Source of the DNA: Anaerolineae bacterium
GTDB taxonomy: Bacteria > Chloroflexota > Anaerolineae > Aggregatilineales > Phototrophicaceae
Assembly (NCBI GenBank): GCA_023382675.1
Contig: JAHDWN010000015.1
Coordinates: forward strand, 62,001-126,000
Direction: 5' to 3'
DNA length: 64,000 nt
This document shows positions 18,180 through 26,402 of the stretch, in pieces (position 1 is the stretch's first letter; each line of letters begins with the position of its first letter). The notes under the pieces were generated by a model. That model was not told where the DNA came from. It was given only the letters and a program-made list of their open reading frames with translations, and did no database searches. The position numbers and the translations under genes were made by a program.

Positions 18180-18197
18180 ATCCGAAACGTTTCGGAT
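18180..18197. promoter_or_regulatory. LacI-family operator O2 (perfect palindrome)
   Basis: ATCCGAAACGTTTCGGAT is a perfect 18-base palindrome with the central CG typical of LacI-family operators. It begins 9 bases after the minus-10 element and therefore overlaps the transcription start. The adjacent lacI gene is the obvious source of the binding protein. Confidence 0.85.
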
Positions 18198-18226
18198 TGC
18201 CGAGAATATTGTAATAATGACTTTCT

Positions 18227-19315
18227 ATGGCGAAAGCGACCCTTAAGACAATTGCTCGTGCGACGGGCTACTCCATAACGACAGTCTCGCGTGCGCTTGG
18301 CGGTTTCGACGACGTGAACGAGGAAACGCGCCGCGCGATCCTCGACGAAGCATATCGCCAGGGCTACGAACCAAATCTACAGGCGCGGGCACTTCAGAAG
18401 CGGCGTTCGCAAACAATTGGCCTGGTGCTGCCGACGGGCGGGCCTTCGTTTCCCGATCCGTTCTTTGCCGAATTCCTCGCGGGGATCGGCAGTGAGACGG
18501 CACGCTCCGGGTTTGACCTGCTCGTGAGCACACCCTCCGCCGAAATCTCCGAGATCGATGTCTATCGCCGCTTCGTCGCTGGTGGCCGCGTCGATGGCGT
18601 GATCCTGATGCGCAGCCGTGTGGATGACGTGCGCATTCGCTTTCTGCTCGAACGGCATTTCCCCTTTGCCGTCTTTGGCCGCACGGACCTGAACGAGTCG
18701 TATGCCTACATCGATGTTGACGGGCGTGCCGGGCAAGCGGCGATGACTCTGCACCTGATCGAATTGGGACACCGGCGCATCGCCTACATGACGCCGCCAT
18801 CAACACTCATGTTCGCCAGATTTCGACTGCAAGGCTTCTATGAGGCCATGGCGCAGAAGGGCGTACCGGTCGATGAGCGGCTGGTCGTGGAGTGCGACCT
18901 TTCCGAAAACGCCGGAAAGCACCGGGCGCTGCAACTCCTCAAGCTGGATAACCCGCCGACGGCGATCATGACCGGTAATGATTTGATGGCGATTGGTGTC
19001 ATGAACGCCGTGCGCGAGATGGGAATGCGTGTTGGCCGGGACATCGCGGTGGGCGGCTTCGACGACATCCCGGCAGCCGAACATTTGAATCCCGGCCTGA
19101 CGACCGTCCGCCAGCCGATCTTTCACATCGGCCAGCAGCTCACCCTGAGACTGCTTCAAGTTATCGAAGGCGAGATTTCCGGCGAGCAGTCAACGCTGCT
19201 CGCACCGGAATTGATCTTGCGTGGCTCCAGCAATCACCGGCAGCATGACCGGCCAGAACAGGAGGTGGGGACGCATTTAGAGACATCCACAGACATTCGA
19301 AAGGCAAACAAGTAA
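18227..19315 (+). CDS. LacI-family transcriptional regulator
   Basis: A 362-residue repressor. Residues 1-55 form the helix-turn-helix and hinge (LKTIARATGYSITTVSRALG, then YEPNLQARALQKRRSQTIGL), the rest is the periplasmic-binding-like sensor domain with AFIELGHRR-type sequence (HLIELGHRRIAYM), AIMTGNDLMAIGVM and AVGGFDDIPAAEHLNPGLTT. It probably binds a sugar and releases the two operators just upstream, controlling itself and the ABC/GH63 genes behind it. The start has only a weak ribosome binding site, which would keep the level low. The C-terminus has about 25 polar residues beyond the usual family end. The transporter gene begins 13 bases after its stop. Confidence 0.93.
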   Translation: MAKATLKTIARATGYSITTVSRALGGFDDVNEETRRAILDEAYRQGYEPNLQARALQKRRSQTIGLVLPTGGPSFPDPFFAEFLAGIGSETARSGFDLLVSTPSAEISEIDVYRRFVAGGRVDGVILMRSRVDDVRIRFLLERHFPFAVFGRTDLNESYAYIDVDGRAGQAAMTLHLIELGHRRIAYMTPPSTLMFARFRLQGFYEAMAQKGVPVDERLVVECDLSENAGKHRALQLLKLDNPPTAIMTGNDLMAIGVMNAVREMGMRVGRDIAVGGFDDIPAAEHLNPGLTTVRQPIFHIGQQLTLRLLQVIEGEISGEQSTLLAPELILRGSSNHRQHDRPEQEVGTHLETSTDIRKANK

Positions 19316-19328
19316 AAGGACTATGGAG

Positions 19329-20702
19329 ATGAGAAAACGTCTATTGTTAATCGTGCTGGTTATCACCACGCTCATGAGCCTGACGGGTTTTGCGGCTGCG
19401 CAAGACAATGTATCGCTCATTTTTTGGAGCACCGAAGAGCAGCCAGAACGCGCGGCTGCAACTCAGCGTATTATCGAACGATTCACCGAAGCCACCGGCA
19501 TCAGCGTCAATCTGGTGCTCACCAATGAAGACATCCTCGACAGTTTGATGGCCGCGAATCTGGCAGCCGGGACGCTGCCGGATGTGGTCTTCCACCCGGT
19601 CGATTATGCTGCCGCATGGTACGCCGACGGTATTCTCAGCAGTGAGGCGGCGACCGCCGTCATCAACGACCTGGGCGCGGAACAATTCAGCGCGCTGAAT
19701 CTAGTCGGTGATAGTATGGGCGGATACATTTCTGTGCCAACGGATGGCTGGGGGCAGCTCTTGATCTACCGTCAAGACATTTTTGATGCAAATGGCCTTG
19801 AAGCGCCCACCGACTTCGACAAGATCATGGCAGCAGCTCAAGCACTGAGTGACCCGGACAACAACTTCTACGGCATCGTCGCCGCTACCGACCCGTCCGC
19901 GGTCTTCACACAGCAAACGTTCGAGCACTTCGCGCTGGCGAACGGCGTGCAGTTAACTGACGGCGAAGGCAACGTCACACTCGACACACCGCAGATGGTC
20001 GAGGCACTCGGCTTCTATACCGATCTTGTGACGCAGTACGGGCCGCCCGGCGTGATCGACGTAGTCAGTTCGCGTGCGACCTATTTCGCTGGACAGGCCG
20101 CGATGCTGGTTTGGTCGCCGTTCGTCCTGGACGAGATGGCGGGCTTGCGCGATGCCGCGCTGCCGAACTGTCCGGAATGCGCCGATGATCCGGCGTTCCT
20201 GGCGCGAAACAGTGGTTTCGTCCCGGCATTCGTCGGCCCGAGTGGCAGCGAGCCGGTGCAGTACGGCCAGGTCAGTTTGATGGGTATCAGCACCAGCGCG
20301 CCGGCGGAAGCCCAGGATTTTGTCAAGTTCTGGCTGTCCGAAGGTTATCTGGATTGGCTGGCCGTCGCGCCGGAGGGCAAGTTCCCGATGCGCCGTGGCA
20401 CGCCCGACAATCCGACTGAATACGTCGAAGGCTGGAGTACGCTGCCCGCAGGCGTCGACCGCAAAGCACCACTTGGCGACTTCTATAGCCAGGAAGTGAT
20501 CAACACGATTGCCGAAGGCGCGACCGGCTTTGCACGCTGGGGTCTGGCGCAGGGCCAGGGCCAGCTCGTCGGTGGTGTCTACCAGGAACTCGTCGTGCCG
20601 ATTGCGATCGCGGATATTATCAGTGGTGGCCTCTCACCTGAAGACGCCGCGGCAGACATTCAGGCGCAGGTGGTGGACATCCAAGCAGCGCAGATGGAAT
20701 AG
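19329..20702 (+). CDS. Sugar ABC transporter substrate-binding protein (family 1)
   Basis: A 457-residue exported binding protein of the maltose/oligosaccharide type. The signal peptide is MRKRLLLIVLVITTLMSLTG followed by FAAAQD. Mature-protein marks are SLIFWSTEEQPERAAATQRI, a GTLPDVVFHPVDYAAAWYADG segment, SVPTDGWGQLLIYRQDIFD and FKFWLSEGY-like sequence near the ligand cleft. I prefer the ATG at 19329 because AAAGGA lies 8 bases before it; the ATG two codons earlier would leave only three bases. It works with the two permeases downstream. No ATPase is encoded here, so a shared MsmK/MalK-type ATPase from elsewhere is expected. Confidence 0.9.
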   Translation: MRKRLLLIVLVITTLMSLTGFAAAQDNVSLIFWSTEEQPERAAATQRIIERFTEATGISVNLVLTNEDILDSLMAANLAAGTLPDVVFHPVDYAAAWYADGILSSEAATAVINDLGAEQFSALNLVGDSMGGYISVPTDGWGQLLIYRQDIFDANGLEAPTDFDKIMAAAQALSDPDNNFYGIVAATDPSAVFTQQTFEHFALANGVQLTDGEGNVTLDTPQMVEALGFYTDLVTQYGPPGVIDVVSSRATYFAGQAAMLVWSPFVLDEMAGLRDAALPNCPECADDPAFLARNSGFVPAFVGPSGSEPVQYGQVSLMGISTSAPAEAQDFVKFWLSEGYLDWLAVAPEGKFPMRRGTPDNPTEYVEGWSTLPAGVDRKAPLGDFYSQEVINTIAEGATGFARWGLAQGQGQLVGGVYQELVVPIAIADIISGGLSPEDAAADIQAQVVDIQAAQME

Positions 20703-20723
20703 GCTTTGAGCCTCATTCAGTGA

Positions 20724-20763
20724 GGACGCCGGGCCGAAGCCGCTGTAAGCTCACCCGGCGTCC
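20724..20763 (+). terminator. Hairpin after the binding-protein gene, no U-tract
   Basis: Perfect 10-base arms GGACGCCGGG (20724-20733) and CCCGGCGTCC (20754-20763) enclose a 20-base loop, 22 bases after the binding-protein stop and before the first permease. No run of U follows, so it is more likely an RNA-stabilising or processing stem-loop than a full terminator. It sits at the same operon position as the attenuator at 5178. Confidence 0.55.
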
Positions 20764-20841
20764 CGTCCGACAAAAATATGTGCATCCGGGCGTAGCTGGT
20801 CGATGCGGACTGGCTATGCCCGGTGCCAAAAGGACGCCGTT

Positions 20842-22017
20842 ATGCTGCAACAATTGTCTATTGTCGAACTCGCTATTTATGCGCTCGTCTGGGCGCTCGC
20901 CGGTGGTATTGCTGGTTTTTATCTGTATTACAGCCTCAATCGCAATCCACGCAGCGGCGCACGAGGCGGCGTGCTTGTCGGAGTCGCCATCGGTATTCTC
21001 GGCGCACTGGTAGGCCTTCTTGATAGCGCCGAGTCTCTGATCAATGCTATGTTGATCCTCTGGACGGCTGTCTTGGTCGCCGCCATCGTTTTGCCGCAGG
21101 CTAAAATTGGTGTGGGTAGTCACGACCGAACTGTAACGATGCGCCAGCGCATCGCCGACCTGGCCTATGGGCTGCTGCTGCCGACGTTCGTCATCGTGAT
21201 GGTGATCGTGATTTTCCCGATGCTGTGGAACGTCGTGCTGGCCTTCCGTCCGATCCGCCTGCGCGACCTGCCAGATCTGCGTTTGTTTTCGCTCGAAGAC
21301 TTCACGCTCGATAATTTCAACCGTGTGATCAATTCGCGCGGCTTTGTCGATACGCTTGTGCGCACGTTCGTCTACACGATTTCGGGCACCGTGCTCGCCA
21401 TCTTGCTCGGCCTAATCGCGGCGCTTGTGGTTAAAGACAAGTTTCCGGGGCGCAATCTGGTGCGCGGCTTTTTGCTGTTTCCGTATATCGCGCCGATCAT
21501 CTCGGTCGTTTTGATCTGGAAGCTGCTGTTCAACGCTCAGTACGGCCTGATGAACGAGTTGGTTGACGCGCTGGGTGGGCGGCGGATCGATTACCTGAGC
21601 ACACCCGCCACAGCCTTCACGATGGTCATTCTGTTCCAGGCGTGGCGCTATTTCCCGTTTGCGTTTCTGTTCATCCTGGCGCGCATCCAGGCGATCCCCG
21701 ATGATCTCTACGAGGCGGCCAAAGTCGATGGCGCTGCGCCGTCGCAGCGCTTGCTGCACATCACCTTGCCGCAGCTTCGCGCTGTCTTTGGCACGCTGTT
21801 CTTGCTGCGCTTCATCTGGACGTTCAACAAGTTCGACGACGTGTTCCTGCTGACAGGCGGCGCGGCCAATACGCAGCTTATCACCATCGAAATCTACGAT
21901 CAACTTTTCAGCGCGCGTAATGTCGGTGCGGCGGCGGCAGTCGCGTTGATTCTGGCTGCATTCTTATTCGTCGTTGTCGGCGTCTATTTCCGCTGGTTCC
22001 TGGTGGAGGAGCGCTAG
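20842..22017 (+). CDS. Sugar ABC transporter permease (MalF-like)
   Basis: A 391-residue membrane protein. The first about 100 residues form three extra hydrophobic segments not found in short MalF-type permeases (YALVWALAGGIAGFYLYYSL and onward). The core then starts at LLLPTFVIVMVIVIFPMLWN and carries the EAA loop EAAKVDGAAPSQRLLHITLP, which contacts the ATPase. The start at 20842 has AAGGA 8 bases upstream; earlier in-frame codons have no site. It pairs with the next gene, four bases away. Substrate probably an oligosaccharide or glycoside, from the context. Confidence 0.9.
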   Translation: MLQQLSIVELAIYALVWALAGGIAGFYLYYSLNRNPRSGARGGVLVGVAIGILGALVGLLDSAESLINAMLILWTAVLVAAIVLPQAKIGVGSHDRTVTMRQRIADLAYGLLLPTFVIVMVIVIFPMLWNVVLAFRPIRLRDLPDLRLFSLEDFTLDNFNRVINSRGFVDTLVRTFVYTISGTVLAILLGLIAALVVKDKFPGRNLVRGFLLFPYIAPIISVVLIWKLLFNAQYGLMNELVDALGGRRIDYLSTPATAFTMVILFQAWRYFPFAFLFILARIQAIPDDLYEAAKVDGAAPSQRLLHITLPQLRAVFGTLFLLRFIWTFNKFDDVFLLTGGAANTQLITIEIYDQLFSARNVGAAAAVALILAAFLFVVVGVYFRWFLVEER

Positions 22018-22020
22018 ATT

Positions 22021-22932
22021 ATGACTACGCAGACCAAAAACCAAACACGCGGACGCACAGCAGCACAGGAGTCGCGGCTCAGCCGCGAAGACGTTGAATT
22101 GCGCGTGGGGCGGATACTCAAGTGGGTGTTCATCATCTTCTTTGTCATCTCGACGGCGTTTCCGTTCTACTGGATGCTCAACCTATCGATCCGTCCTATT
22201 GGTGACGTGCTTCAGAATCCGACGCGGCTGATCCCGACCGGGCAGCAGTTGGCGAACTTCTGGGAGTCGTACCGGGCAGTGCTGGTCGATTTCCACTTTG
22301 CGACCTACATTGGCAACAGCCTGGTCGTGTCTTTGATCACCGTCTCGCTGACGCTGCTGCTGGCGATCCCCGGCGCGTATGCGGTGACACGGCTGGATTT
22401 CCGGCACAAGTCGCTGATGAGTTGGGGCATTCTGCTCGTCTACATGTTCCCGGCCATCGTCATCGGCATTCCGCTGTTCGTGATCTACAGCCAATTGGGG
22501 ATTCGTGGCAGTCTGCCGGGGATCATCATCGTCTATATGTCGGGCACGCTGCCGGTTGCGCTATACATGCTGCGCAGCTATTTCCAGACGCTGCCTGCCG
22601 AACTTGAGGAGGCGGCACTGATCGACGGTTGCAGCCGCCTGAGCACGATCTGGCGCGTGGTGCTGCCGCTGTCGGTGCCCGCCGTGGCGTCGGTTGCGCT
22701 TTATACGTTCATGATCGCCTGGAATGAGATCCTGTTCGCGATCCTGTTCCTGACGGAGACGCCGACAAGCTGGACACTGCCGCTCGGTCTGCGCCAGTTG
22801 GATACGCAGGAAGTGCCGCGCACCTATCTGATGGCGGGGTCGGTTATCATCACGATCCCGGTGATCGTGCTCTTCTTCTTCTTCGAGCGCTTCTTGACGC
22901 GCGGTCTGACCGCCGGAGCGGTGAAAGGCTAG
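22021..22932 (+). CDS. Sugar ABC transporter permease (MalG-like)
   Basis: A 303-residue permease with about six membrane segments. The first follows a 35-residue polar cytoplasmic tail (FIIFFVISTAFPFYWMLNLS). The EAA motif is EEAALIDGCSRLSTIWRVVL, and the end FFFERFLTRGLTAGAVKG is the usual MalG-type C-terminus. A GAGGAG site precedes the ATG within the end of the preceding gene. It forms the heterodimeric channel with the MalF-like protein. The 110-base gap to the GH63-like gene contains a TTGACA but no convincing minus-10 element, so continued operon transcription is the simplest reading. Confidence 0.92.
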   Translation: MTTQTKNQTRGRTAAQESRLSREDVELRVGRILKWVFIIFFVISTAFPFYWMLNLSIRPIGDVLQNPTRLIPTGQQLANFWESYRAVLVDFHFATYIGNSLVVSLITVSLTLLLAIPGAYAVTRLDFRHKSLMSWGILLVYMFPAIVIGIPLFVIYSQLGIRGSLPGIIIVYMSGTLPVALYMLRSYFQTLPAELEEAALIDGCSRLSTIWRVVLPLSVPAVASVALYTFMIAWNEILFAILFLTETPTSWTLPLGLRQLDTQEVPRTYLMAGSVIITIPVIVLFFFFERFLTRGLTAGAVKG

Positions 22933-23042
22933 AGTATTGGCACATATTCCAGTTATCCGATTGACAGTGAGTCGACGAACCTTTAGCGGGCTGGATCATA
23001 GAAATGTTCATCAGCAACCGGCGCTGAAAAGAAATAGCCATC

Positions 23043-24818
23043 ATGTCTGCAATCGACAATCTCCATAACCGTATCGACCTCGTGCGCATTCCGTTCACCG
23101 ACCGAGGCTCACGTATTTTGTTGTTCCGGCGCGCCGATGAACTCTACGTCCGGCTGGCGGAGCGCTGGACGAAGTGGGAGGACGAATTTGGGCACTATCG
23201 TCAGCGTGTGCCGGTTCTCGACAGTTTCGCTTTCATCGATGTAGGCGGTACGTCACTGCCATTGGAAGTGGATAGTTATCCACACGTGATCCACCTCAAC
23301 ACCAGCCCGGGGCGGTTTGACTGGGCGTTCATCGATCCTGAGACTTTGCTCGTGCGGCTGCCGGCGGGGCGCTATGGCTTTCGCTTTATCGCGCAGGCAG
23401 AGCGTGGTCAGGCGGATCGGCGCGGCGGCACGTTGCACGGCAAACGCAACATCGCCTACACGACCAATGCGACGATCCTCGATAACGAGCTTGAAGTGAC
23501 CCAGGATAAACGAGCGCGCGTCGTGGTTCGGCTGGAAGCGCAGGATGGCGATTGCCTGCTGCTGAATATTACGCCGCGCCTGGGGTACAACCGCTCACTG
23601 CCGGACCCGGATGCGGCCATTGCCGAGGCGCGCGAACGTTGGCAGACGTGGTTCGACGCAGCGCCGCCGGTACTCGACGAGTATCGCGATCAGTACAATT
23701 ATGCCTGGTGGGTGATGCGCGCCGGGCTGCTCAACACGCGCTACTACTTCACGCGTGAGGCGATGACGCCCTCGAAGATTCACTACGTCGGGGTCTGGCA
23801 ATGGGATCAGTTCTTCCATGCTATCGCTTATCGCCATGTGGACACGCGGCTGGCCGAAGATCAGATCCGGATCGTGCTCGATCACCAGCGCGACGACGGA
23901 ATGCTGCCGGATGCGATCTATGATGAAGGGCTGATCACGCGACTCAAACAGCCTGACCGGGTGGGGGTTGCCAATCCGCCTATCGAGGAGGATGTAACCA
24001 AGCCGCCGCTCGTGACCTGGACGGTGTTGAAGTTGTATGACAAGTCCGGTCATCAGGATTTTCTTGAAGAGGTCTACGAACCCCTGTGCCGCTGGCACAG
24101 ATGGTGGAAGGAACGCAGTGTCAACGGCAACGGGTTGTGCGAGTATCGCCATCCATTTTCGTCCGGGTTGGATGATAGCCCACTCTGGGATGCAGGGATG
24201 CCCGTCGTCGCCCCGGATTTGAACACCTATCTATGCATCCAGGAGGAAGGCCTGGCGCGGATTGCCGATCTGATCGGGTTGTCGGATGACGCCGCTACCT
24301 ACCGGGAAATGGCGGATGAGACAGCCAGGCGCATGATGCAAAAGCTCTGGTCGGACGAGGCTGGCCTCTTCATGGCGCTGCGTGGCAGCAGCCCGGTTGG
24401 GGTGTTGACGATCTTCAACCTGCTGCCGTTGTGGATCGGGCGGCTGTCTGAGTCCGTGGTCGAGCGTCTGCTCAAACGGTTGACCGACCCGGAGACATTC
24501 TGGACGGAGTGGCCGTTGCCGACGGTCGCTGCGAACGATCCCAAGTTCGATCCGATGCAGATGTGGCGCGGGCCAACCTGGGTCAACGTCAACTATATGT
24601 TCGTCGAGGCGCTCGAACGCGTCGGCAAGCCGGAATTGGCGCGCGCGTTACGGCGCAAGACGCTCGACTTGATCAAGCTCCATGCCGATATTTACGAGTA
24701 CTACAACCCGCTCACCGGCGAGCGTCCGCCCAAGGCTGCCCCGATCTTCGGCTGGACATCGGCTGTCTACATCGATCTTGCGATTCAGGAAACGGCGCTG
24801 GTGAACGCGGGCGGCTGA
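23043..24818 (+). CDS. GH63-like alpha-glucosidase (glucosyl/mannosylglycerate hydrolase or trehalase-like)
   Basis: A 591-residue (alpha/alpha)6-barrel hydrolase with an N-terminal beta-rich domain (about 1-190). The barrel has GVWQWDQFFHAIAYRH with the likely general acid D255, HQRDDGMLPDAIYDE, GLDDSPLWD, and MWRGPTWVNVNYMFVEAL at 507-524, which is the GH63 pattern. Relatives remove glucose or mannose from glycosides such as glucosylglycerate and mannosylglycerate, or trim alpha-glucans. There is no signal peptide, so it acts inside the cell on imported substrate. Together with the GH13_18 phosphorylase it gives two ways, hydrolysis and phosphorolysis, to release glucose. Length exceeds the roughly 420-450 residues of known glucosylglycerate hydrolases because of the N-terminal domain. 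Confidence 0.75.
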   Translation: MSAIDNLHNRIDLVRIPFTDRGSRILLFRRADELYVRLAERWTKWEDEFGHYRQRVPVLDSFAFIDVGGTSLPLEVDSYPHVIHLNTSPGRFDWAFIDPETLLVRLPAGRYGFRFIAQAERGQADRRGGTLHGKRNIAYTTNATILDNELEVTQDKRARVVVRLEAQDGDCLLLNITPRLGYNRSLPDPDAAIAEARERWQTWFDAAPPVLDEYRDQYNYAWWVMRAGLLNTRYYFTREAMTPSKIHYVGVWQWDQFFHAIAYRHVDTRLAEDQIRIVLDHQRDDGMLPDAIYDEGLITRLKQPDRVGVANPPIEEDVTKPPLVTWTVLKLYDKSGHQDFLEEVYEPLCRWHRWWKERSVNGNGLCEYRHPFSSGLDDSPLWDAGMPVVAPDLNTYLCIQEEGLARIADLIGLSDDAATYREMADETARRMMQKLWSDEAGLFMALRGSSPVGVLTIFNLLPLWIGRLSESVVERLLKRLTDPETFWTEWPLPTVAANDPKFDPMQMWRGPTWVNVNYMFVEALERVGKPELARALRRKTLDLIKLHADIYEYYNPLTGERPPKAAPIFGWTSAVYIDLAIQETALVNAGG

Positions 24819-24821
24819 GAC

Positions 24822-24852
24822 GAGCGCCGGGCACATAGGCGGCCCGGCACTC
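24822..24852. terminator. Convergent hairpin between GH63-like gene and secreted-protein gene
   Basis: GAGCGCCGGG (24822-24831) pairs with CCCGGCACTC (24843-24852) with one mismatch and an 11-base loop. It lies in the 57-base gap between two convergent genes, so it could end transcription from both sides. No U-tract follows on either strand. Confidence 0.5.
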
Positions 24853-24875
24853 AAAGATCGGAGAACGTCAGGCAA

Positions 24876-26303
24876 TCACGTGCCGATTGCCTGATGGATT
24901 TCGGCTGGACATTCCCCGTTGCCGCTGGTTTCGTCGTAAATCATGTCTACCAGACACGAGGTTAGTTCGAATTGGAAAACGTGGACGCAGCCGCGCGGCG
25001 CGAAGTTGTCGCGGATGTGGCCGATAAGTCTTCCCTGTAGATAGAAGGGGGTGATCACGTCCAGCCGCAGCCACTCGAAGACCAGATCGCCCATGGGAGA
25101 TTTGAAGGCTTCGTACCTGGCGTTATCGCTCAGCGTCCCACCGCCAAAGGTAATGCCACTTGTCGATGTGAACGAGTAGTCGATACCGAACAGTGAGAAC
25201 GAGGTCGGATGACCATCTGAGTTGAGATGCACCATCTCATCGAGGGAGATGAATTCGCTCTTGCCGATGAGATCCTGCCACAAGTTAAAGGCACAGTCGC
25301 CCCGGCTTGCCTCGCTGTAGACTTCGAATTTCCAGATACCGTAGGGGATGATCTCGCTGTCGCTCTCGATGATTTCTTCGACCGTACCCGTATCGGCGCG
25401 CGGTGTGGGTGGGCGATTGGCGACTTCTTCTTCGCCGAAGAGTTCTTCCAGCAAGTCCTCGAAAATACCATCTTCCGGCTCTGGCGTCGGGCGCGGCACG
25501 ACCACGACCGTGCCGTCCTCATTACTGACAGACGGCGTGCCCGCCGGGAGATCGACGCCCTGTCCAACCAGCACCACCACCTCGCCATCCTGCCCACCGA
25601 CCGCTGCGTAGTGCTCCAACACTTCGACTGCCGTCGTGCCGTCTGCGTCGGCATTCACCAACACGGTGGAACCGAGGGCGAAGTGCCAGCCGTTGACCCA
25701 GGCCTCGGTCGGCAGATAGCCGCCGTCAGTCGGTGTCAGATTGGGGCTCTGGAGGATAAGACCCTGGGGCAGTTCGCTCCCGCAGGGCTGATCGGCAACG
25801 GATGTGAACGTGAATGCCTGGAGCGGCGACGGCAGGGCGTCTTCGCCCAGTGCCTCATTGACCTGAGCGGTCAGGTCGGCGACTCTCGCGTCGTCGGCTG
25901 GCGCTGCCGGATCGGCTGCCTGCTGTTGAAGACTGACGTTGCCGAGCAGCATCAGTACACTGTTGTAATCCGGCGCGGCGTCCGGCTGATTGAGCTGTAA
26001 GCGCATGACTGTCAGCGCCCAGCCAGCGCCGCCGGTCTGCGTGAGGCTGTCGATAGCCGCCGCGTCGATGCGGTCGCCAGGTTGAGCGAAAGCCGCATCC
26101 GCATAATCGGCGGTCGGGCTCAGGCTGGCGCTGCCACTGGCGAGGCAGGCTTGGTTGCGTTCCAAGCCCGCGCATTTTTCAGCCGCCGCCGCGACCGCTG
26201 CGCGGAAAAGCGCCGGGCAATCGAGCGCCTGAGCGAAGACACCGGCGACGCCGAAGATGCCCACCACCAGGGCAATGAGTACGCTGCGAACGATGGTTTT
26301 CAT
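24876..26303 (-). CDS. Secreted protein of unknown function
   Basis: A 475-residue protein that I do not recognise. The signal peptide is MKTIVRSVLIALVVGIFGVA followed by GVFAQA. A cysteine-containing N-terminal region (LDCPALFRAAVAAAAEKCAG) resembles the start of other Chloroflexota secreted proteins. A middle segment has WHFALGSTVLVNADADGTTA and VEVLEHYAAVGGQDGEVVVL. Then follows an acidic, proline-rich linker (about 270-315, including EDGIFEDLLEELFGEEE) and a C-terminal globular part with four cysteines. GGAGGATAG precedes the ATG. It lies behind the protease gene on the same strand, in a block of secreted proteins. Confidence 0.7.
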   Translation of the reverse strand: MKTIVRSVLIALVVGIFGVAGVFAQALDCPALFRAAVAAAAEKCAGLERNQACLASGSASLSPTADYADAAFAQPGDRIDAAAIDSLTQTGGAGWALTVMRLQLNQPDAAPDYNSVLMLLGNVSLQQQAADPAAPADDARVADLTAQVNEALGEDALPSPLQAFTFTSVADQPCGSELPQGLILQSPNLTPTDGGYLPTEAWVNGWHFALGSTVLVNADADGTTAVEVLEHYAAVGGQDGEVVVLVGQGVDLPAGTPSVSNEDGTVVVVPRPTPEPEDGIFEDLLEELFGEEEVANRPPTPRADTGTVEEIIESDSEIIPYGIWKFEVYSEASRGDCAFNLWQDLIGKSEFISLDEMVHLNSDGHPTSFSLFGIDYSFTSTSGITFGGGTLSDNARYEAFKSPMGDLVFEWLRLDVITPFYLQGRLIGHIRDNFAPRGCVHVFQFELTSCLVDMIYDETSGNGECPAEIHQAIGT

Positions 26304-26363
26304 GATATGTCTATCCTCCGTGCAAAAGGCACGCTAATGAACGTTGTCAGAGATGATTTGCGT

Positions 26364-26392
26364 CTGGGGTGTGGCATTCCGCCGCACCCCAG
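26364..26392 (-). terminator. Hairpin downstream of the M4 protease gene
   Basis: Arms CTGGGGTG (26364-26371) and CACCCCAG (26385-26392) are perfect 8-base complements, with GG/CC pairs extending inward. On the minus strand it begins 10 bases after the stop codon of the protease gene. There is no U-tract after it. Confidence 0.5.
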
Positions 26393-26402
26393 CATGTTTG
26401 CT

